Shown here: positions 1 to 8,683 of the stretch, one piece after another | Layout: each line of letters opens with the position of its first letter | How positions within the stretch are numbered: the stretch's first letter is position 1 | Assembly (NCBI GenBank): GCA_958443265.1 | Contig: CAUCKA010000008.1 | Location: forward strand, 1 to 64,000 | Source of the DNA: an uncultured Collinsella sp. | GTDB lineage: Bacteria > Actinomycetota > Coriobacteriia > Coriobacteriales > Coriobacteriaceae | Direction of reading: 5' to 3' | DNA length: 64,000 nucleotides | Program-made: the position numbers and the translations under genes | Notes under the pieces: generated by a model | Database searches by the model: none | Seen by the model: the letters and a program-made list of their open reading frames with translations, nothing else | Told to the model about the DNA's origin: nothing

Positions 1-190
1 CGATCGAATCCTCGGGATCGACCATCCGATAGGAAGGAAGGCAGCATGATATTGGAGTAGAATGACGATTAGATTCTAGGCGATTACACCAACAATCGGG
101 ACACCACCGCAAGGCGCCCGCGGTCATGAAAAATGGCGTCGCAACGAACGAATGGCATGCACAGCGCCTCCATGGCCTGCCCTAAACAAG

Positions 191-227
191 AGAGGCCCCA
201 GCCACCGCGTGGTGGCTGGGGCCTCTT
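191..227 (-). terminator. Hairpin terminator after the ugd remnant
   Basis: Perfect inverted repeat: AGAGGCCCCAGCCACC at 191-206 and its complement at 211-226, with a 4-nt loop. Read on the minus strand it lies about 20 nt after the ugd stop and is followed by a modestly T-rich CTTGTTTAGG. It probably ends the polysaccharide operon. I see no gene in the remaining bases 1-190. Confidence 0.7.
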
Positions 228-246
228 ATCGCCCTAAGGAAGTTCG

Positions 247-543
247 CTAGTCGCGCTTGAAAAGGTCGCGCGTGTACACCTTGTCCGCAACGTCCGCGAG
301 CTCGTCGCTCCAGCGGTTGGCGACGACCACGTCGCAGCCGGCCTTGAAGGCCTCCAGGTCGTGGGTCACCTCGGAGCCGAAGAACTCCGGCGCGTCCAGC
401 GTGGGCTCGTAGACCACCACGGGCACGCCCTTGGCCTTCACGCGCTTCATGACGCCCTGGATGGAGCTCGCGCGGAAGTTATCGGAGTTGGACTTCATCG
501 TCAGGGTGTTGACGTCCGCGATCAACTTCGGCTTGCCGGCATG
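247..543 (-). pseudogene. ugd: 3' fragment of UDP-glucose 6-dehydrogenase
   Basis: This is the C-terminal end, about 95 codons, of UDP-glucose 6-dehydrogenase, which oxidises UDP-glucose to UDP-glucuronate. The readable part matches the UDP-binding domain of the family: LTMKSNSDNFRASSIQG, VYEPTLDAPEFFGSEV, VVANRW and a final YTRDLFKRD. A complete enzyme is about 390-410 residues, so the NAD-binding domain and the catalytic cysteine are missing. The similarity becomes unconvincing upstream of about 540, where GC content falls sharply and an unrelated AT-rich gene ends at 603. There is no ATG at the right place; TTG at 523-525 is the only candidate start. I infer that recombination at the end of the capsule locus replaced the 5' part of ugd. 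It is unlikely to encode a working enzyme. Confidence 0.8.
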
Positions 544-602
544 CTTGAGATAAATAGGATTGTGTATGGCCTTGCTCTCAACAAGCGATTCGAGTTGTGC
601 GG

Positions 603-1478
603 TTATACCGATGGATGCGATTCTTGGTAAAGCGCAACAACTTCAAGTTGATAAACAGGCTTGCCGCTAATTTCCATTATCGCAACCGAATCACATTTAA
701 TTGGACCGGAATTTAAGGCCGCCACTGACTTGATAAGCGCCTCTTTGCTGTCGGTGTCCGTAATTTTGGTAAATACAGTATTTTTCATCAATTGCGTTCC
801 GTCTGGAAACACTCGTTTGATTTGTGCCAAACAGGTCAGTTCTACATCTATAATATCCTGCCGATTAGCTTGATATAGATTTTGGTCAGTTATCGTACCA
901 ATTACGGCATAAGCATCGTTTTCCGAGACTATCTCTTCTGCGGAAAATAGCTCTTTGGTGACAGCTCCGATTTTTCTCAATGAAGCTGAGGTGGCGTTAT
1001 TTGATCCCTTGAGCTTGGTTCCGCCAACCTCTTGCATTTTTTGGCTGAGCTCAGTCATTTCAATCGCTTCATCAACGAGACCTTTAATGGAATTGATCTT
1101 AAGATTGACCGGAATGCAGACAAAGTCTCCAGGCTGAGACTTCAAAATCTCTTTTAAGAACTTATGTTGGGACAGCTGCTCGACCACCATGCTCAACATT
1201 GAAGTTGTGGTCTGGACCAACTTTGATTCCTTAGAACTCGAATTTCCAGAATTCTTATTAAGCTCCGCTTCGGCTGTTATCCCAAGCTTAAAAATCTTAA
1301 AACCAACGCCAGCACCCCCTCTTTTTGAGGAAGTTTTTCCTGAAGACGATTCTTCTTTAATCTCTTCGTATTCAGAAAAGCCCCTATTTAGAATTGCGTA
1401 AATATCCAACAGTCTATTTTGGTTTACATAGTATGGGAAAAATACCGAATCAGTTACAGATAAAGGTTTCTCGTCCAT
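603..1478 (-). CDS. Unknown AT-rich cargo protein (DUF6414-like?)
   Basis: A 291-residue protein I do not firmly recognise. It begins MDEKPLSVTDSVFFPYYVNQ and continues with LLDIYAILNRGFSEYEE. A Ser/Lys/Gly-rich patch (about residues 44-58) leads to a core with LVQTTTSMLSMVVEQL. There is no signal peptide and no clear membrane segment, so it is probably cytosolic. The opening resembles what I recall of the DUF6414 family, but I hold that loosely. Base composition is much more AT-rich than the surrounding capG and ugd, which suggests separate acquisition. It sits between a strong hairpin (1507-1548) on its upstream side and the truncated ugd downstream. It is probably a passenger of the capsule locus rather than a sugar-pathway enzyme; a defence or stress role is possible but nothing in the sequence shows it. 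Confidence 0.7.
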   Translation of the reverse strand: MDEKPLSVTDSVFFPYYVNQNRLLDIYAILNRGFSEYEEIKEESSSGKTSSKRGGAGVGFKIFKLGITAEAELNKNSGNSSSKESKLVQTTTSMLSMVVEQLSQHKFLKEILKSQPGDFVCIPVNLKINSIKGLVDEAIEMTELSQKMQEVGGTKLKGSNNATSASLRKIGAVTKELFSAEEIVSENDAYAVIGTITDQNLYQANRQDIIDVELTCLAQIKRVFPDGTQLMKNTVFTKITDTDSKEALIKSVAALNSGPIKCDSVAIMEISGKPVYQLEVVALYQESHPSV

Positions 1479-1506
1479 ATTCCGAATCCCTTCCAGACGA
1501 TAGTCA

Positions 1507-1548
1507 AATTGACCTCTTGTAGAAAAGAAAGTCTACAAGAGGTCAATT
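1507..1548. terminator. 17-bp perfect hairpin between capG and the cargo gene
   Basis: AATTGACCTCTTGTAGA at 1507-1523 is exactly complementary to 1532-1548, with an 8-nt A-rich loop. It lies 29 nt upstream of the cargo gene start and 77 nt after the capG stop. Flanks are AT-rich but there is no clean T-run, so it may be a terminator for capG, a bidirectional terminator, or an end of the inserted segment. Confidence 0.6.
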
Positions 1549-1624
1549 AAATAAATATATTTAGCCTGTTAACACTGGTAGAAAACCAGGCAGGTTACAT
1601 ATGCCGCACCAAATGTCGACTGTT

Positions 1625-2812
1625 CTATAAGCTCTTCCTCCACACCATCTTGTCCACGACGCCGGTGTAGCTCTGGATGATCTTGACCACCTTGGTGGAC
1701 ACGGTCTCGTCGGCGTAGTCGGGCACGGGTGCCTCGGGAAGCGACCCCTCGGCGTCGAGCTCGACGGCGGTGCGGACCGCCTGGAGCAGGCCGCGCTCGC
1801 TGATGCCGGCCAGCGTGAAGCAGGCCTTGTCCAGGGCCTCGGGGCGCTCGGTGGAGGTGCGGATGCACACCGCCGGGAACGGGCGGCCGACGCTCGCGAA
1901 GAAGCTCGACTCCTCGGGCAGGGTGCCGGAGTCGGACACCACCGCGAAGGCGTTCATCTGCAGGCAGTTGTAGTCGTGGAAGCCCATGGGCTCGTGCATG
2001 CGCACGCGCGGGTCGAGCTTGAAGCCGGTGGCCTCCAGGCGCTTGCGCGAGCGAGGGTGGCAGGAGTACAGGATCGGCATGTCGTATTTCTCGGCCAGCG
2101 CGTTGATCGCGGTGAACAGGCTCGTGAAGTTGGCCTCGGTGTCGATGTTCTCCTCGCGGTGTGCGGACAGCAGCATGTAGCGCTTGGGCTCCAGGCCGAG
2201 CTCGGAGAGGACGTCCGAGGCCTCGATCTTCTCAAGGTTCGCGCGCAAGACCTCTGCCATGGGCGATCCGGTGACGTAGGTGCGCTCGGGGGCGCAGCCG
2301 GTGTCCTTGAGGTAGCGGCTGGCGTGCTCGGAGTAGGCCAGGTTGACGTCGGAGATCACGTCGACGATGCGGCGGTTGGTCTCCTCGGGCAGGCACTCGT
2401 CCTTGCAGCGGTTGCCCGCCTCCATGTGGAAGATGGGGATGTGCAGGCGCTTGGCCGCGATGGCGGACAGGCAGCTGTTGGTGTCGCCCAGGATCAGCAG
2501 CGCGTCGGGCTTGACCTCGACCATCAGCTTGTAGCTCGCGGCGATGATGTTGCCCACGGTCTCGCCCAAGTCGGCGCCCACGGCGTACAGGTAGACGTCG
2601 GGGTCGGCGAGCTCCAGGTCGCGGAAGAAGATGCCGTTGAGCGTGTAGTCGTAGTTCTGCCCGGTGTGCGCCAGCAGGCAGTCGAAGTGGCGGCGGCACT
2701 TCTTGATGACCTCGGACAGGCGGATGACCTCGGGGCGGGTGCCCACGATGATCAGCAGCTTCAGACGGCCGTCGTTAGAAAAATTAACTTTAGAATTTTC
2801 GTTACTCAACAT
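1625..2812 (-). CDS. capG: UDP-N-acetyl-L-fucosamine synthase CapG/FnlC (WecB-type epimerase)
   Basis: A 395-residue non-hydrolysing UDP-GlcNAc 2-epimerase-fold enzyme. Family landmarks are VGTRPEVIRLSEVI near residue 23, ILGDTNSCLSA, FHMEAGNRC near residue 130, HREENID, and SDSGTLPEESSF then TSTERPEALD in the C-terminal domain. The ESSF/ERPEALD form, together with capE and capF in the same operon, points to the CapG/WbjD/FnlC step: 2-epimerisation of UDP-N-acetyl-L-pneumosamine to UDP-N-acetyl-L-fucosamine. Plain WecB (UDP-ManNAc) is the alternative. The first 15 codons (MLSNENSKVNFSNDG) are AT-rich and look like the upstream wzx block, while the rest is GC-rich. A recombination join therefore appears to lie inside the 5' end. 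It is separated from capE and capF by the exchangeable block, which is unusual because the three are normally adjacent. Confidence 0.88.
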   Translation of the reverse strand: MLSNENSKVNFSNDGRLKLLIIVGTRPEVIRLSEVIKKCRRHFDCLLAHTGQNYDYTLNGIFFRDLELADPDVYLYAVGADLGETVGNIIAASYKLMVEVKPDALLILGDTNSCLSAIAAKRLHIPIFHMEAGNRCKDECLPEETNRRIVDVISDVNLAYSEHASRYLKDTGCAPERTYVTGSPMAEVLRANLEKIEASDVLSELGLEPKRYMLLSAHREENIDTEANFTSLFTAINALAEKYDMPILYSCHPRSRKRLEATGFKLDPRVRMHEPMGFHDYNCLQMNAFAVVSDSGTLPEESSFFASVGRPFPAVCIRTSTERPEALDKACFTLAGISERGLLQAVRTAVELDAEGSLPEAPVPDYADETVSTKVVKIIQSYTGVVDKMVWRKSL

Positions 2813-2849
2813 GAGAGCCCCATTCTTTACAATTTGTTATAGCTGATAT

Positions 2850-4106
2850 TTAACGCGAATTCATGCTTTTAGCGGTTTTTTGATATCTTGCGATTACGGA
2901 TAAGCGGTAGATAAATACCGACACCTCGGCAGCACTTGTCGCGAGGCACATTGTATAGACATTAAAATAATCAGTTACAACAAGAATGATAAGTGCAAGC
3001 AGCTGGACGCAGAGACCAATAAAATTTGAAAAATTTGCCCTTGATGAAAGGCCTAGGGGGACAAGCACGGGAAAACAAATAACGTACGACGGGAATATCA
3101 CCATTATTGCTGGAAGTAGACAGCGCACTATCATGCCGGCCTCTACATAGCTTGGTCCAAAAACAAATTCGCAAATTTGATTCGCATAGATATACAGCAC
3201 TGCAGCCCCTACAACGATAAAAGGAGTTGTAGTAAGCAATATTTTCTTAACAAGCCTGAAATCTTTGTTTTTAACCATATACGGATATAGGCTATCCGCA
3301 ATAGGGGAAACGATTGACTTAGAAACGGACAAGAATTTTTCTGAGGCAGAATAGAATCCAACAACAGGCAAGCCTGCGTAGAACATATTGAGAACAATTG
3401 GATTTGCCGTTGAGTATACTGTGGAAGAAATTCGTGAAAAGAAAAACGGTAAAGAGTCCTTCGCAAGTAACTGCACCTCGACAACCGTGGGGCGGTGAAG
3501 ATGTATGCCAAAGACTCTACGATCATACCTAAGACATACCGCTAGCGCCGTAACATTTCCAACTAACAGACAGATCGGAAGCGCTAAAACGTCACTGTCT
3601 GAGTGGAGAAATATAAATATGCACGCAGTTGCAAAAGCGCGTATCGCTACAGTCCTGAAGGTTATGACTTTCATGCGCTCAAGCCCTCGGTATAAATAAT
3701 CAGGCAGCATCGCAGCAGCGACATAAGCTAAATAATAGAGAGCGTAGAGTAGGAAATATCGGCTATGGTATGGAGACGAGCAGCATGCTACCGCCAAACA
3801 ACAACCACAGATAATAGCTGAAATGCCTTTTAGAGCGAAAACATTGCCATAAAGATGTGAAAGAAATACAGTATCTTCAGCATGCTGTGCGACTTTTGAT
3901 GTTGCAGATAAAAGGATTCCAAAATCTAGCACAAGCGACATAAACGTCATAACAGAAATGGCGACGCCAACGACACCATAAGTTTCCGGTGTAAGCACGC
4001 GTGTTTGATATGGAATTGTGATCAGAGCGAGAACTTGAGATGAAAACGTTAGAATATACAGAAATAACGTATTTTTAAGAAGTTGCTTCTTGGAATTATC
4101 GATCAT
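2850..4106 (-). CDS. wzx: Wzx-type oligosaccharide flippase
   Basis: A 418-residue integral membrane protein of the MATE/PST polysaccharide-transporter superfamily. It should flip the undecaprenyl-linked repeat unit across the cytoplasmic membrane. The N-terminus KNTLFLYILTFSSQVLALIT followed by PYQTRVLTPETYGVVGVA is the usual Wzx opening. About 12 hydrophobic helices follow, with a charged stretch ending MVKNKDFRLVKKIL between the two halves. The gene is AT-rich. It starts 11 nt inside the end of the upstream Fe-S protein gene (4096-4106 overlap), so the two are translationally coupled. Wzx, Wzy and the phosphoglycosyl transferase in one operon indicate Wzx/Wzy-dependent assembly of the polymer. 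Confidence 0.9.
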   Translation of the reverse strand: MIDNSKKQLLKNTLFLYILTFSSQVLALITIPYQTRVLTPETYGVVGVAISVMTFMSLVLDFGILLSATSKVAQHAEDTVFLSHLYGNVFALKGISAIICGCCLAVACCSSPYHSRYFLLYALYYLAYVAAAMLPDYLYRGLERMKVITFRTVAIRAFATACIFIFLHSDSDVLALPICLLVGNVTALAVCLRYDRRVFGIHLHRPTVVEVQLLAKDSLPFFFSRISSTVYSTANPIVLNMFYAGLPVVGFYSASEKFLSVSKSIVSPIADSLYPYMVKNKDFRLVKKILLTTTPFIVVGAAVLYIYANQICEFVFGPSYVEAGMIVRCLLPAIMVIFPSYVICFPVLVPLGLSSRANFSNFIGLCVQLLALIILVVTDYFNVYTMCLATSAAEVSVFIYRLSVIARYQKTAKSMNSR

Positions 4107-5292
4107 GAACTATTGCTTTCAATTTAATGAGACGTCCACGTACTACGTTGGGAACTAAATACTTAACGAGTCTTTTGAGTTTCTTTTTAATTGTACGAGA
4201 AGGTGTGACATCGGCAGCAACTGACGCGATGCCCGTCTCATGTATCCGCCTGTATACGTTGTCTCTCAAACCAGGTCGAACTACTGGATGTGAAAGCTGA
4301 GCATTCAATTGAATTTCCCGTTGATAATCAATAGGAACGAAGGTAAAAAGGCTCTCTACCTCTGACCAGAAATTTCTAGCCTTTTCAGTGTTTAAGGAAA
4401 TTGAAGAAAGCTGAACCCAGGGATAGAACTTTGGGTAGCAATTCGATGACGCGCAGTCGCCAATGGTCACATCACCAACGCGTTCAGAACTGGCGTATTT
4501 ACACGTATAGCAGCTTTCCCTATTTGCTGACCCCGTAACAAACAGCGCCATATACGGATCGTCAAATTCATCTCGTCCTTTATATCGCAAACCGGGCGCA
4601 TTAATATCAACTGAAAAAGTCGTTCTCGCAGAGACGTCTTTCCTTCTGAATGTAATGCTTTGAGCTGGTTTTCCACCAGTAATTGACTCGACATGGTCTT
4701 CCCATACCCTCGGAGAAGGTACTCCATGACAAATCAAATCCATCGTAATCAGATTGTCATATGCTTTTCCCAAATATGAAATCAAGCCAGCAACCTGACA
4801 AGGACATCCTGAGAATAAGACCCTTCTACCAGATTTAAGACATTTTTCAATTTGACAATATATTCCCTGACAATCGCTTTGAACGTACTTTGATTTCTGA
4901 AGAAACGAAATTTCATTTGAGTTAGTTATAAGTCGATGATAAACGTGCCCAGTTGAATCAACCGCTGCTCCGACTACGATTCCTCCATGATCGACAACAT
5001 AGCGTGCGCACGTGGAAAATACACCGCCCGAACTGCTCTCATTTCTCAGCTGATGGTCATTAGAAAATGCTGCATACATATTTGAAATTGGGCGCAACGT
5101 GCAGCGATTAACAGCAGGGCATACTCTGAGGCATTTACCACAAGCAAGACACGATGCACCGTTTATCGAGGGATAAACAAAGCCTTCCGCATCTGGGACC
5201 ATAGAGATTGAATCGACAGGACACGCATCGGAACATGCAGCACAGCCAGTGCATGCTATACCCACGCATGAAATATCCTGATTACTAGTCAT
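4096..5292 (-). CDS. Ferredoxin-domain/FrhB-like protein of polysaccharide loci
   Basis: A 398-residue protein with two N-terminal 4Fe-4S clusters: CVGIACTGCAACSDACP near residues 9-25 and CLACGKCLRVCPAVNRC near 48-64. A domain related to the F420-hydrogenase/dehydrogenase beta subunit follows, with SSSGGVFSTCARYVVD, LFSGCPCQVAGL, DLICHGVPSPRVW and CKYASSERVGDVTIGD. Proteins of this type regularly sit beside polysaccharide pyruvyl transferases in exopolysaccharide clusters. A redox role in making or using an unusual substituent is inferred; the reaction is not established to my knowledge. Its ATG at 5290-5292 overlaps the restored reading frame of the upstream pyruvyl transferase by 8 nt, so the pair appears translationally coupled. 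It is cytosolic, with no signal sequence. Confidence 0.85.
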   Translation of the reverse strand: MTSNQDISCVGIACTGCAACSDACPVDSISMVPDAEGFVYPSINGASCLACGKCLRVCPAVNRCTLRPISNMYAAFSNDHQLRNESSSGGVFSTCARYVVDHGGIVVGAAVDSTGHVYHRLITNSNEISFLQKSKYVQSDCQGIYCQIEKCLKSGRRVLFSGCPCQVAGLISYLGKAYDNLITMDLICHGVPSPRVWEDHVESITGGKPAQSITFRRKDVSARTTFSVDINAPGLRYKGRDEFDDPYMALFVTGSANRESCYTCKYASSERVGDVTIGDCASSNCYPKFYPWVQLSSISLNTEKARNFWSEVESLFTFVPIDYQREIQLNAQLSHPVVRPGLRDNVYRRIHETGIASVAADVTPSRTIKKKLKRLVKYLVPNVVRGRLIKLKAIVHDR

Positions 5293-5364
5293 TTAAGGCA
5301 CCCTTAATCCACGCCATGCATCGAGAGCGCTCCTCGCAAAGGGCTGATTCAGCATAGCTATAGT

Positions 5365-6393
5365 CTAAATCGATACTAGGAAGCTCACATGCACTTTCAG
5401 CCAGCATCGATTATCCATTCCAACTAAATTAAGCAAATCAACAATTCGGGCACGATTACCTCGAATAGGTTCCATAGCGACGAACGGCTTACCCATATTC
5501 ACTGAAAACGCCGTTCCGTGAAATGAATCAGTAATCACATATTGAGCGTGATCAATAAGCCAAACAAATTCCTCTGGGGTCATACCCAATAGGAGCCTAT
5601 CGAAAACCTTGTCCTTAAAGGTATTGTTGCTAAGTCGCCAAAGAGGCAGTCCCGAATCTATTGAGAAACGCTTCCAAAGTTCCATTTCTTTATCGGTTCT
5701 GCTCGCGAGATTGAAAACCAGAATGTATCGTTCATTCCCTTTAAATCCTTCGGGCTTTTGGGAAAAAGCACGCCAGTATTCACGATCAAGAAGTAAAGTT
5801 GGATCGAGACACCTAAATACTGGCTTCTCCGTCAACGGCGCGATTTGCTCTACTGCATGAGCTTCTCGCACGCTTATCGCATCGAATTTAGTAAGGTACT
5901 CTCGAATTTCTTGTTGCTCTATCTCGTTATAGATATGACTGCCGAGACTCGAAGCAAGTGAAAGACGGCGAGTTGCTTTGCCGAATTGAAGAAAGAAAGC
6001 GGGCTCAATGCCGCCGGTAATAAAAGGATTCCAAACCTGACCACTGCCGACGATTAGCGCATCAGCTTCAATATCAGCCATTTGAGCACACGAAGTATAC
6101 ACCCGTTCCGTTCGAGGGAGCCTCGAATGGAATTTTTTAAAAGCGCGCGCATGCAGCTTTGCACGCTGGAAAATGATATTTTTGGCCGCTGCTATAAGGC
6201 CAGCTTTAAAATCACCATCCTTGATGAGCTGGAAAGGAGTCTCATTTCCTTTTCGCTCATAAGGATTAATGAAATTGAGAATCTCCGCCTTGCAACCAAC
6301 ATTCTTAAGTGCTTCTAGAGTTGCAAATGCTTGCAAACATGCGCCATAGCTCCACGTCATGTGAAAGGTCAGCAGATAGTTGTTATTCGACAT
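5365..6393 (-). CDS. Polysaccharide pyruvyl transferase family protein, frameshifted near its 3' end
   Basis: The open frame gives 342 residues beginning MSNNNYLLTFHMTWSYGACL, with VGSGQVWNPF, SLASSLGSH, SVREAHAVE, CLDPTLLLD and VITDSFHGTAFSVN, all typical of this family. The family uses phosphoenolpyruvate to put pyruvyl ketals on sugars, although many members are uncharacterised. The printed frame ends in a non-family tail (RCWLKVHVSFLVSI). Another frame, from about 5398 down to a stop at 5285-5287, reads a clean tail containing ELPSIDLDYSYAESAL and CMAWIKGALND. That tail overlaps the next gene's start as ATGACTAG. A single-base frameshift at about 5398-5410 therefore separates the two parts. 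It may be a sequencing error or a real mutation. The intact product would be about 378 residues. Confidence 0.82.
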   Translation of the reverse strand: MSNNNYLLTFHMTWSYGACLQAFATLEALKNVGCKAEILNFINPYERKGNETPFQLIKDGDFKAGLIAAAKNIIFQRAKLHARAFKKFHSRLPRTERVYTSCAQMADIEADALIVGSGQVWNPFITGGIEPAFFLQFGKATRRLSLASSLGSHIYNEIEQQEIREYLTKFDAISVREAHAVEQIAPLTEKPVFRCLDPTLLLDREYWRAFSQKPEGFKGNERYILVFNLASRTDKEMELWKRFSIDSGLPLWRLSNNTFKDKVFDRLLLGMTPEEFVWLIDHAQYVITDSFHGTAFSVNMGKPFVAMEPIRGNRARIVDLLNLVGMDNRCWLKVHVSFLVSI

Positions 6394-7616
6394 CAGATAT
6401 CCTTTCTAGGGATTAATTCATGCGAACAGATTGAATAAAGAAGAACAAATGCGTAGACAAGATGTTGATAAGGAAAAAATCCATTTAATAGCAACGGAAA
6501 TAAAATGAAAACGGTGAGGAGTACGGCTGCACCCTTATTTAAAGAAGCGAACAACGAATGAAATAAAGTACATAAGCATGCAAGATACAGGCAAAGACCA
6601 GTTAGGCCAAATCCATACAGCAACATTACCAAGTCGTCATGAGCCCAAATATAAAGACTGAGCGCACGTTTATTGAGCTCATAGATTGTTGAAAAAGCGT
6701 TTCCAAAAGCTATGCCCATTGAACCAGAATTAGCCCATGCCAGGATATCTGTGAGCCAAATTTCGTTTCTACCATTAGTAATTGCGGATAGCAGCGAGTC
6801 TGCGTATATATTTCCGCTAGCAAACTCAAATTTTTTAGCCATTCCAGACTTCAGAAATACGGCCTCTCCAAAAAAAACAAGGAGTAGCAAGGCAGCTTTA
6901 GTCCATTTGTAAGCAAATAGATTTTGAATGAGTAGCAGCAAACAAATAAGAACTGGCACAAGAAACGTTCGGGCGCCAGTCTCCAGCGTCGCATATATGA
7001 TGACAAGCGAGCACCCGCAATATACAGCCTTAGATCCATTAGTCCGAACGAGAAAAATAATAAGGACAAGCAAAAGAGTACATATAGACGCAAGAGTGTG
7101 TTCTGTATTGCATAGCCCCTTAAAGTAGGGGGCTTCTCCCCATGCGACAACATAACCAGTGCCAGTTGCAAGTAGTAAAAGAAGAAACATAGAAGAAAAG
7201 ATTACGACAACAGATATATAAGTTCGATATTGGAGCAATGCTTCTAAAATAGATGTTCGAAACCTAGGCGAACATATAAGGGAGATCATCAACATTGTGC
7301 TTGCGAGATACACCAAGTCGTTTAGCTCCTGAGAAGCGCTTATCATAACAAGAGTTGAATGGAGTGACAGAAGAACGAAGCAGAGCAGGCCCAAATAGGA
7401 CAGATGTGATCTGCGAGTTGAAACCCATTCAAATATAAGTAGAACTACAAGAGCGAATCCAAGAATCTTATTAATAGGAATAGAGCCAAGAGCACCTTGA
7501 AGTAAGGTAGTCACAATATACGTTGCAACAATCAATACAATTGGTCTAGCCGCCATTCCTGTTTCGGAGACGATATTTTGATCGGCGGCATTTAGGGCCT
7601 TTGCCATTGAAATCAA
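6393..7616 (-). CDS. wzy: Wzy-type O-antigen/capsule polymerase
   Basis: A 407-residue, very hydrophobic protein with about 10-12 membrane helices, for example LGFALVVLLIFEW, FSSMFLLLLLATG and VFILFPLLLNGFFPY. A large loop near residues 260-320 contains NGRNEIWLTDILAWAN and YIWAHDDLVMLLYGFG. The N-R-x2-x-W plus HDD/HN arrangement is seen in the Wzy/WaaL ligase-polymerase superfamily. It should polymerise repeat units on the outer face of the membrane. The sequence is AT-rich like its neighbours, as expected for a serotype-specific polymerase. Its stop meets the start of the pyruvyl transferase gene and its start overlaps the GT4 stop by 4 nt. Confidence 0.85.
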   Translation of the reverse strand: MISMAKALNAADQNIVSETGMAARPIVLIVATYIVTTLLQGALGSIPINKILGFALVVLLIFEWVSTRRSHLSYLGLLCFVLLSLHSTLVMISASQELNDLVYLASTMLMISLICSPRFRTSILEALLQYRTYISVVVIFSSMFLLLLLATGTGYVVAWGEAPYFKGLCNTEHTLASICTLLLVLIIFLVRTNGSKAVYCGCSLVIIYATLETGARTFLVPVLICLLLLIQNLFAYKWTKAALLLLVFFGEAVFLKSGMAKKFEFASGNIYADSLLSAITNGRNEIWLTDILAWANSGSMGIAFGNAFSTIYELNKRALSLYIWAHDDLVMLLYGFGLTGLCLYLACLCTLFHSLFASLNKGAAVLLTVFILFPLLLNGFFPYQHLVYAFVLLYSICSHELIPRKDI

Positions 7617-8683
7617 GCTATCAACTCCCTATATAGAGCGAATAGTGTTTGAAGATACGCCTGAAATGAGTAGCATTCACGCACCTTGTTATATATACGG
7701 CTTCCCGCAACCGATATCGCTTCTGGATTTGACAGCACATTCACGAGCGTGTTCGCAAGCATTTGAGTGTCCTGGGCATTTACTAGCCAACCTGAGTCTC
7801 CATTATCGATAATCTCGGAGATTGACCCGACTGATGATGCGATAGAAGGGATCCCATAAGCTGAAGCCTCAAGAAGCGAAAATGGCATTGCCTCGTGATG
7901 AGAAGGCAGTACGTTTAGAAGATATTTCGAAAAGAACTTACGATTGGGCTCTACGATGCCGCGATATTTAACACGATGAGAAAGATTTCGTTTTTCAATT
8001 TCAACTTGAACCTTGATGTGATCCCTACCGCACAGCTCGAAAATTAGTTCTGGGTCAAGCTTGTCATCGATCAGAACGAGCGCATCCAGTAAATCCAAGA
8101 CGCCCTTGTCCTTAGAGATATTTCCCAGAAATAAAACTCTAGTGCGGCCCGGCGTGTATAAATTCTCATCTGGACAAGAAACGGCATTGGGAAGAATTAA
8201 TACACGCTCACTTGGATAATCCAATTTTTGGAACAAGGGGTTCAGATATGTTCCTAGGGCAATGATGCGATCAGATTTTAATAGCGACCAATCTATCAGC
8301 TTTTTCATATGACTTGAGGACCGAGATCTAATCTTTGCCAAGTCACAGTGAATGTGAAGTACGACAGACTGTCGATATCTTTTAGCTAGGAATATGATAA
8401 CGCACGACCTGATCACGCTCGCATTATCAGCCATGTGTATATGAACAATTCCTTCGCCGGTTGAAAAGCGTTTTCGGGCCTTTAAGAGCGCGCTTACAAA
8501 ACAACGGATCTTTTGAAGGGCATTTCCCTGATTGGTCGTTATAAAATAGCAAAAATCAACTTGCTCGGATCTATCTAGCTCAAAAGAAAGCATGCGCGTT
8601 AGCGTACTAATGCCTCCTAAACAGCTCGGATCAACACCAAACATACTTAAGGTGCCAAACTCCGTCTTATTCCTAGTCATCAA
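7613..8683 (-). CDS. Glycosyltransferase family 4
   Basis: A 356-residue GT-B fold transferase that should add one sugar to the lipid-linked repeat unit at the cytoplasmic face. The N-terminal half has FGVDPSCLGGISTLTRML. The C-terminal GT4 domain carries VLFLGNISKDKGVLDLLDAL, then LPSHHEAMPFSLLEASAYGI and PSIASSVGSISEIIDNGDSG, including the E-x7-E region that binds the donor nucleotide-sugar. Donor and acceptor cannot be read from sequence. The gene is AT-rich, belongs to the exchangeable block, overlaps the acyltransferase gene by 11 nt at its start, and overlaps wzy by 4 nt at its end. Confidence 0.88.
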   Translation of the reverse strand: MMTRNKTEFGTLSMFGVDPSCLGGISTLTRMLSFELDRSEQVDFCYFITTNQGNALQKIRCFVSALLKARKRFSTGEGIVHIHMADNASVIRSCVIIFLAKRYRQSVVLHIHCDLAKIRSRSSSHMKKLIDWSLLKSDRIIALGTYLNPLFQKLDYPSERVLILPNAVSCPDENLYTPGRTRVLFLGNISKDKGVLDLLDALVLIDDKLDPELIFELCGRDHIKVQVEIEKRNLSHRVKYRGIVEPNRKFFSKYLLNVLPSHHEAMPFSLLEASAYGIPSIASSVGSISEIIDNGDSGWLVNAQDTQMLANTLVNVLSNPEAISVAGSRIYNKVRECYSFQAYLQTLFALYRELIA

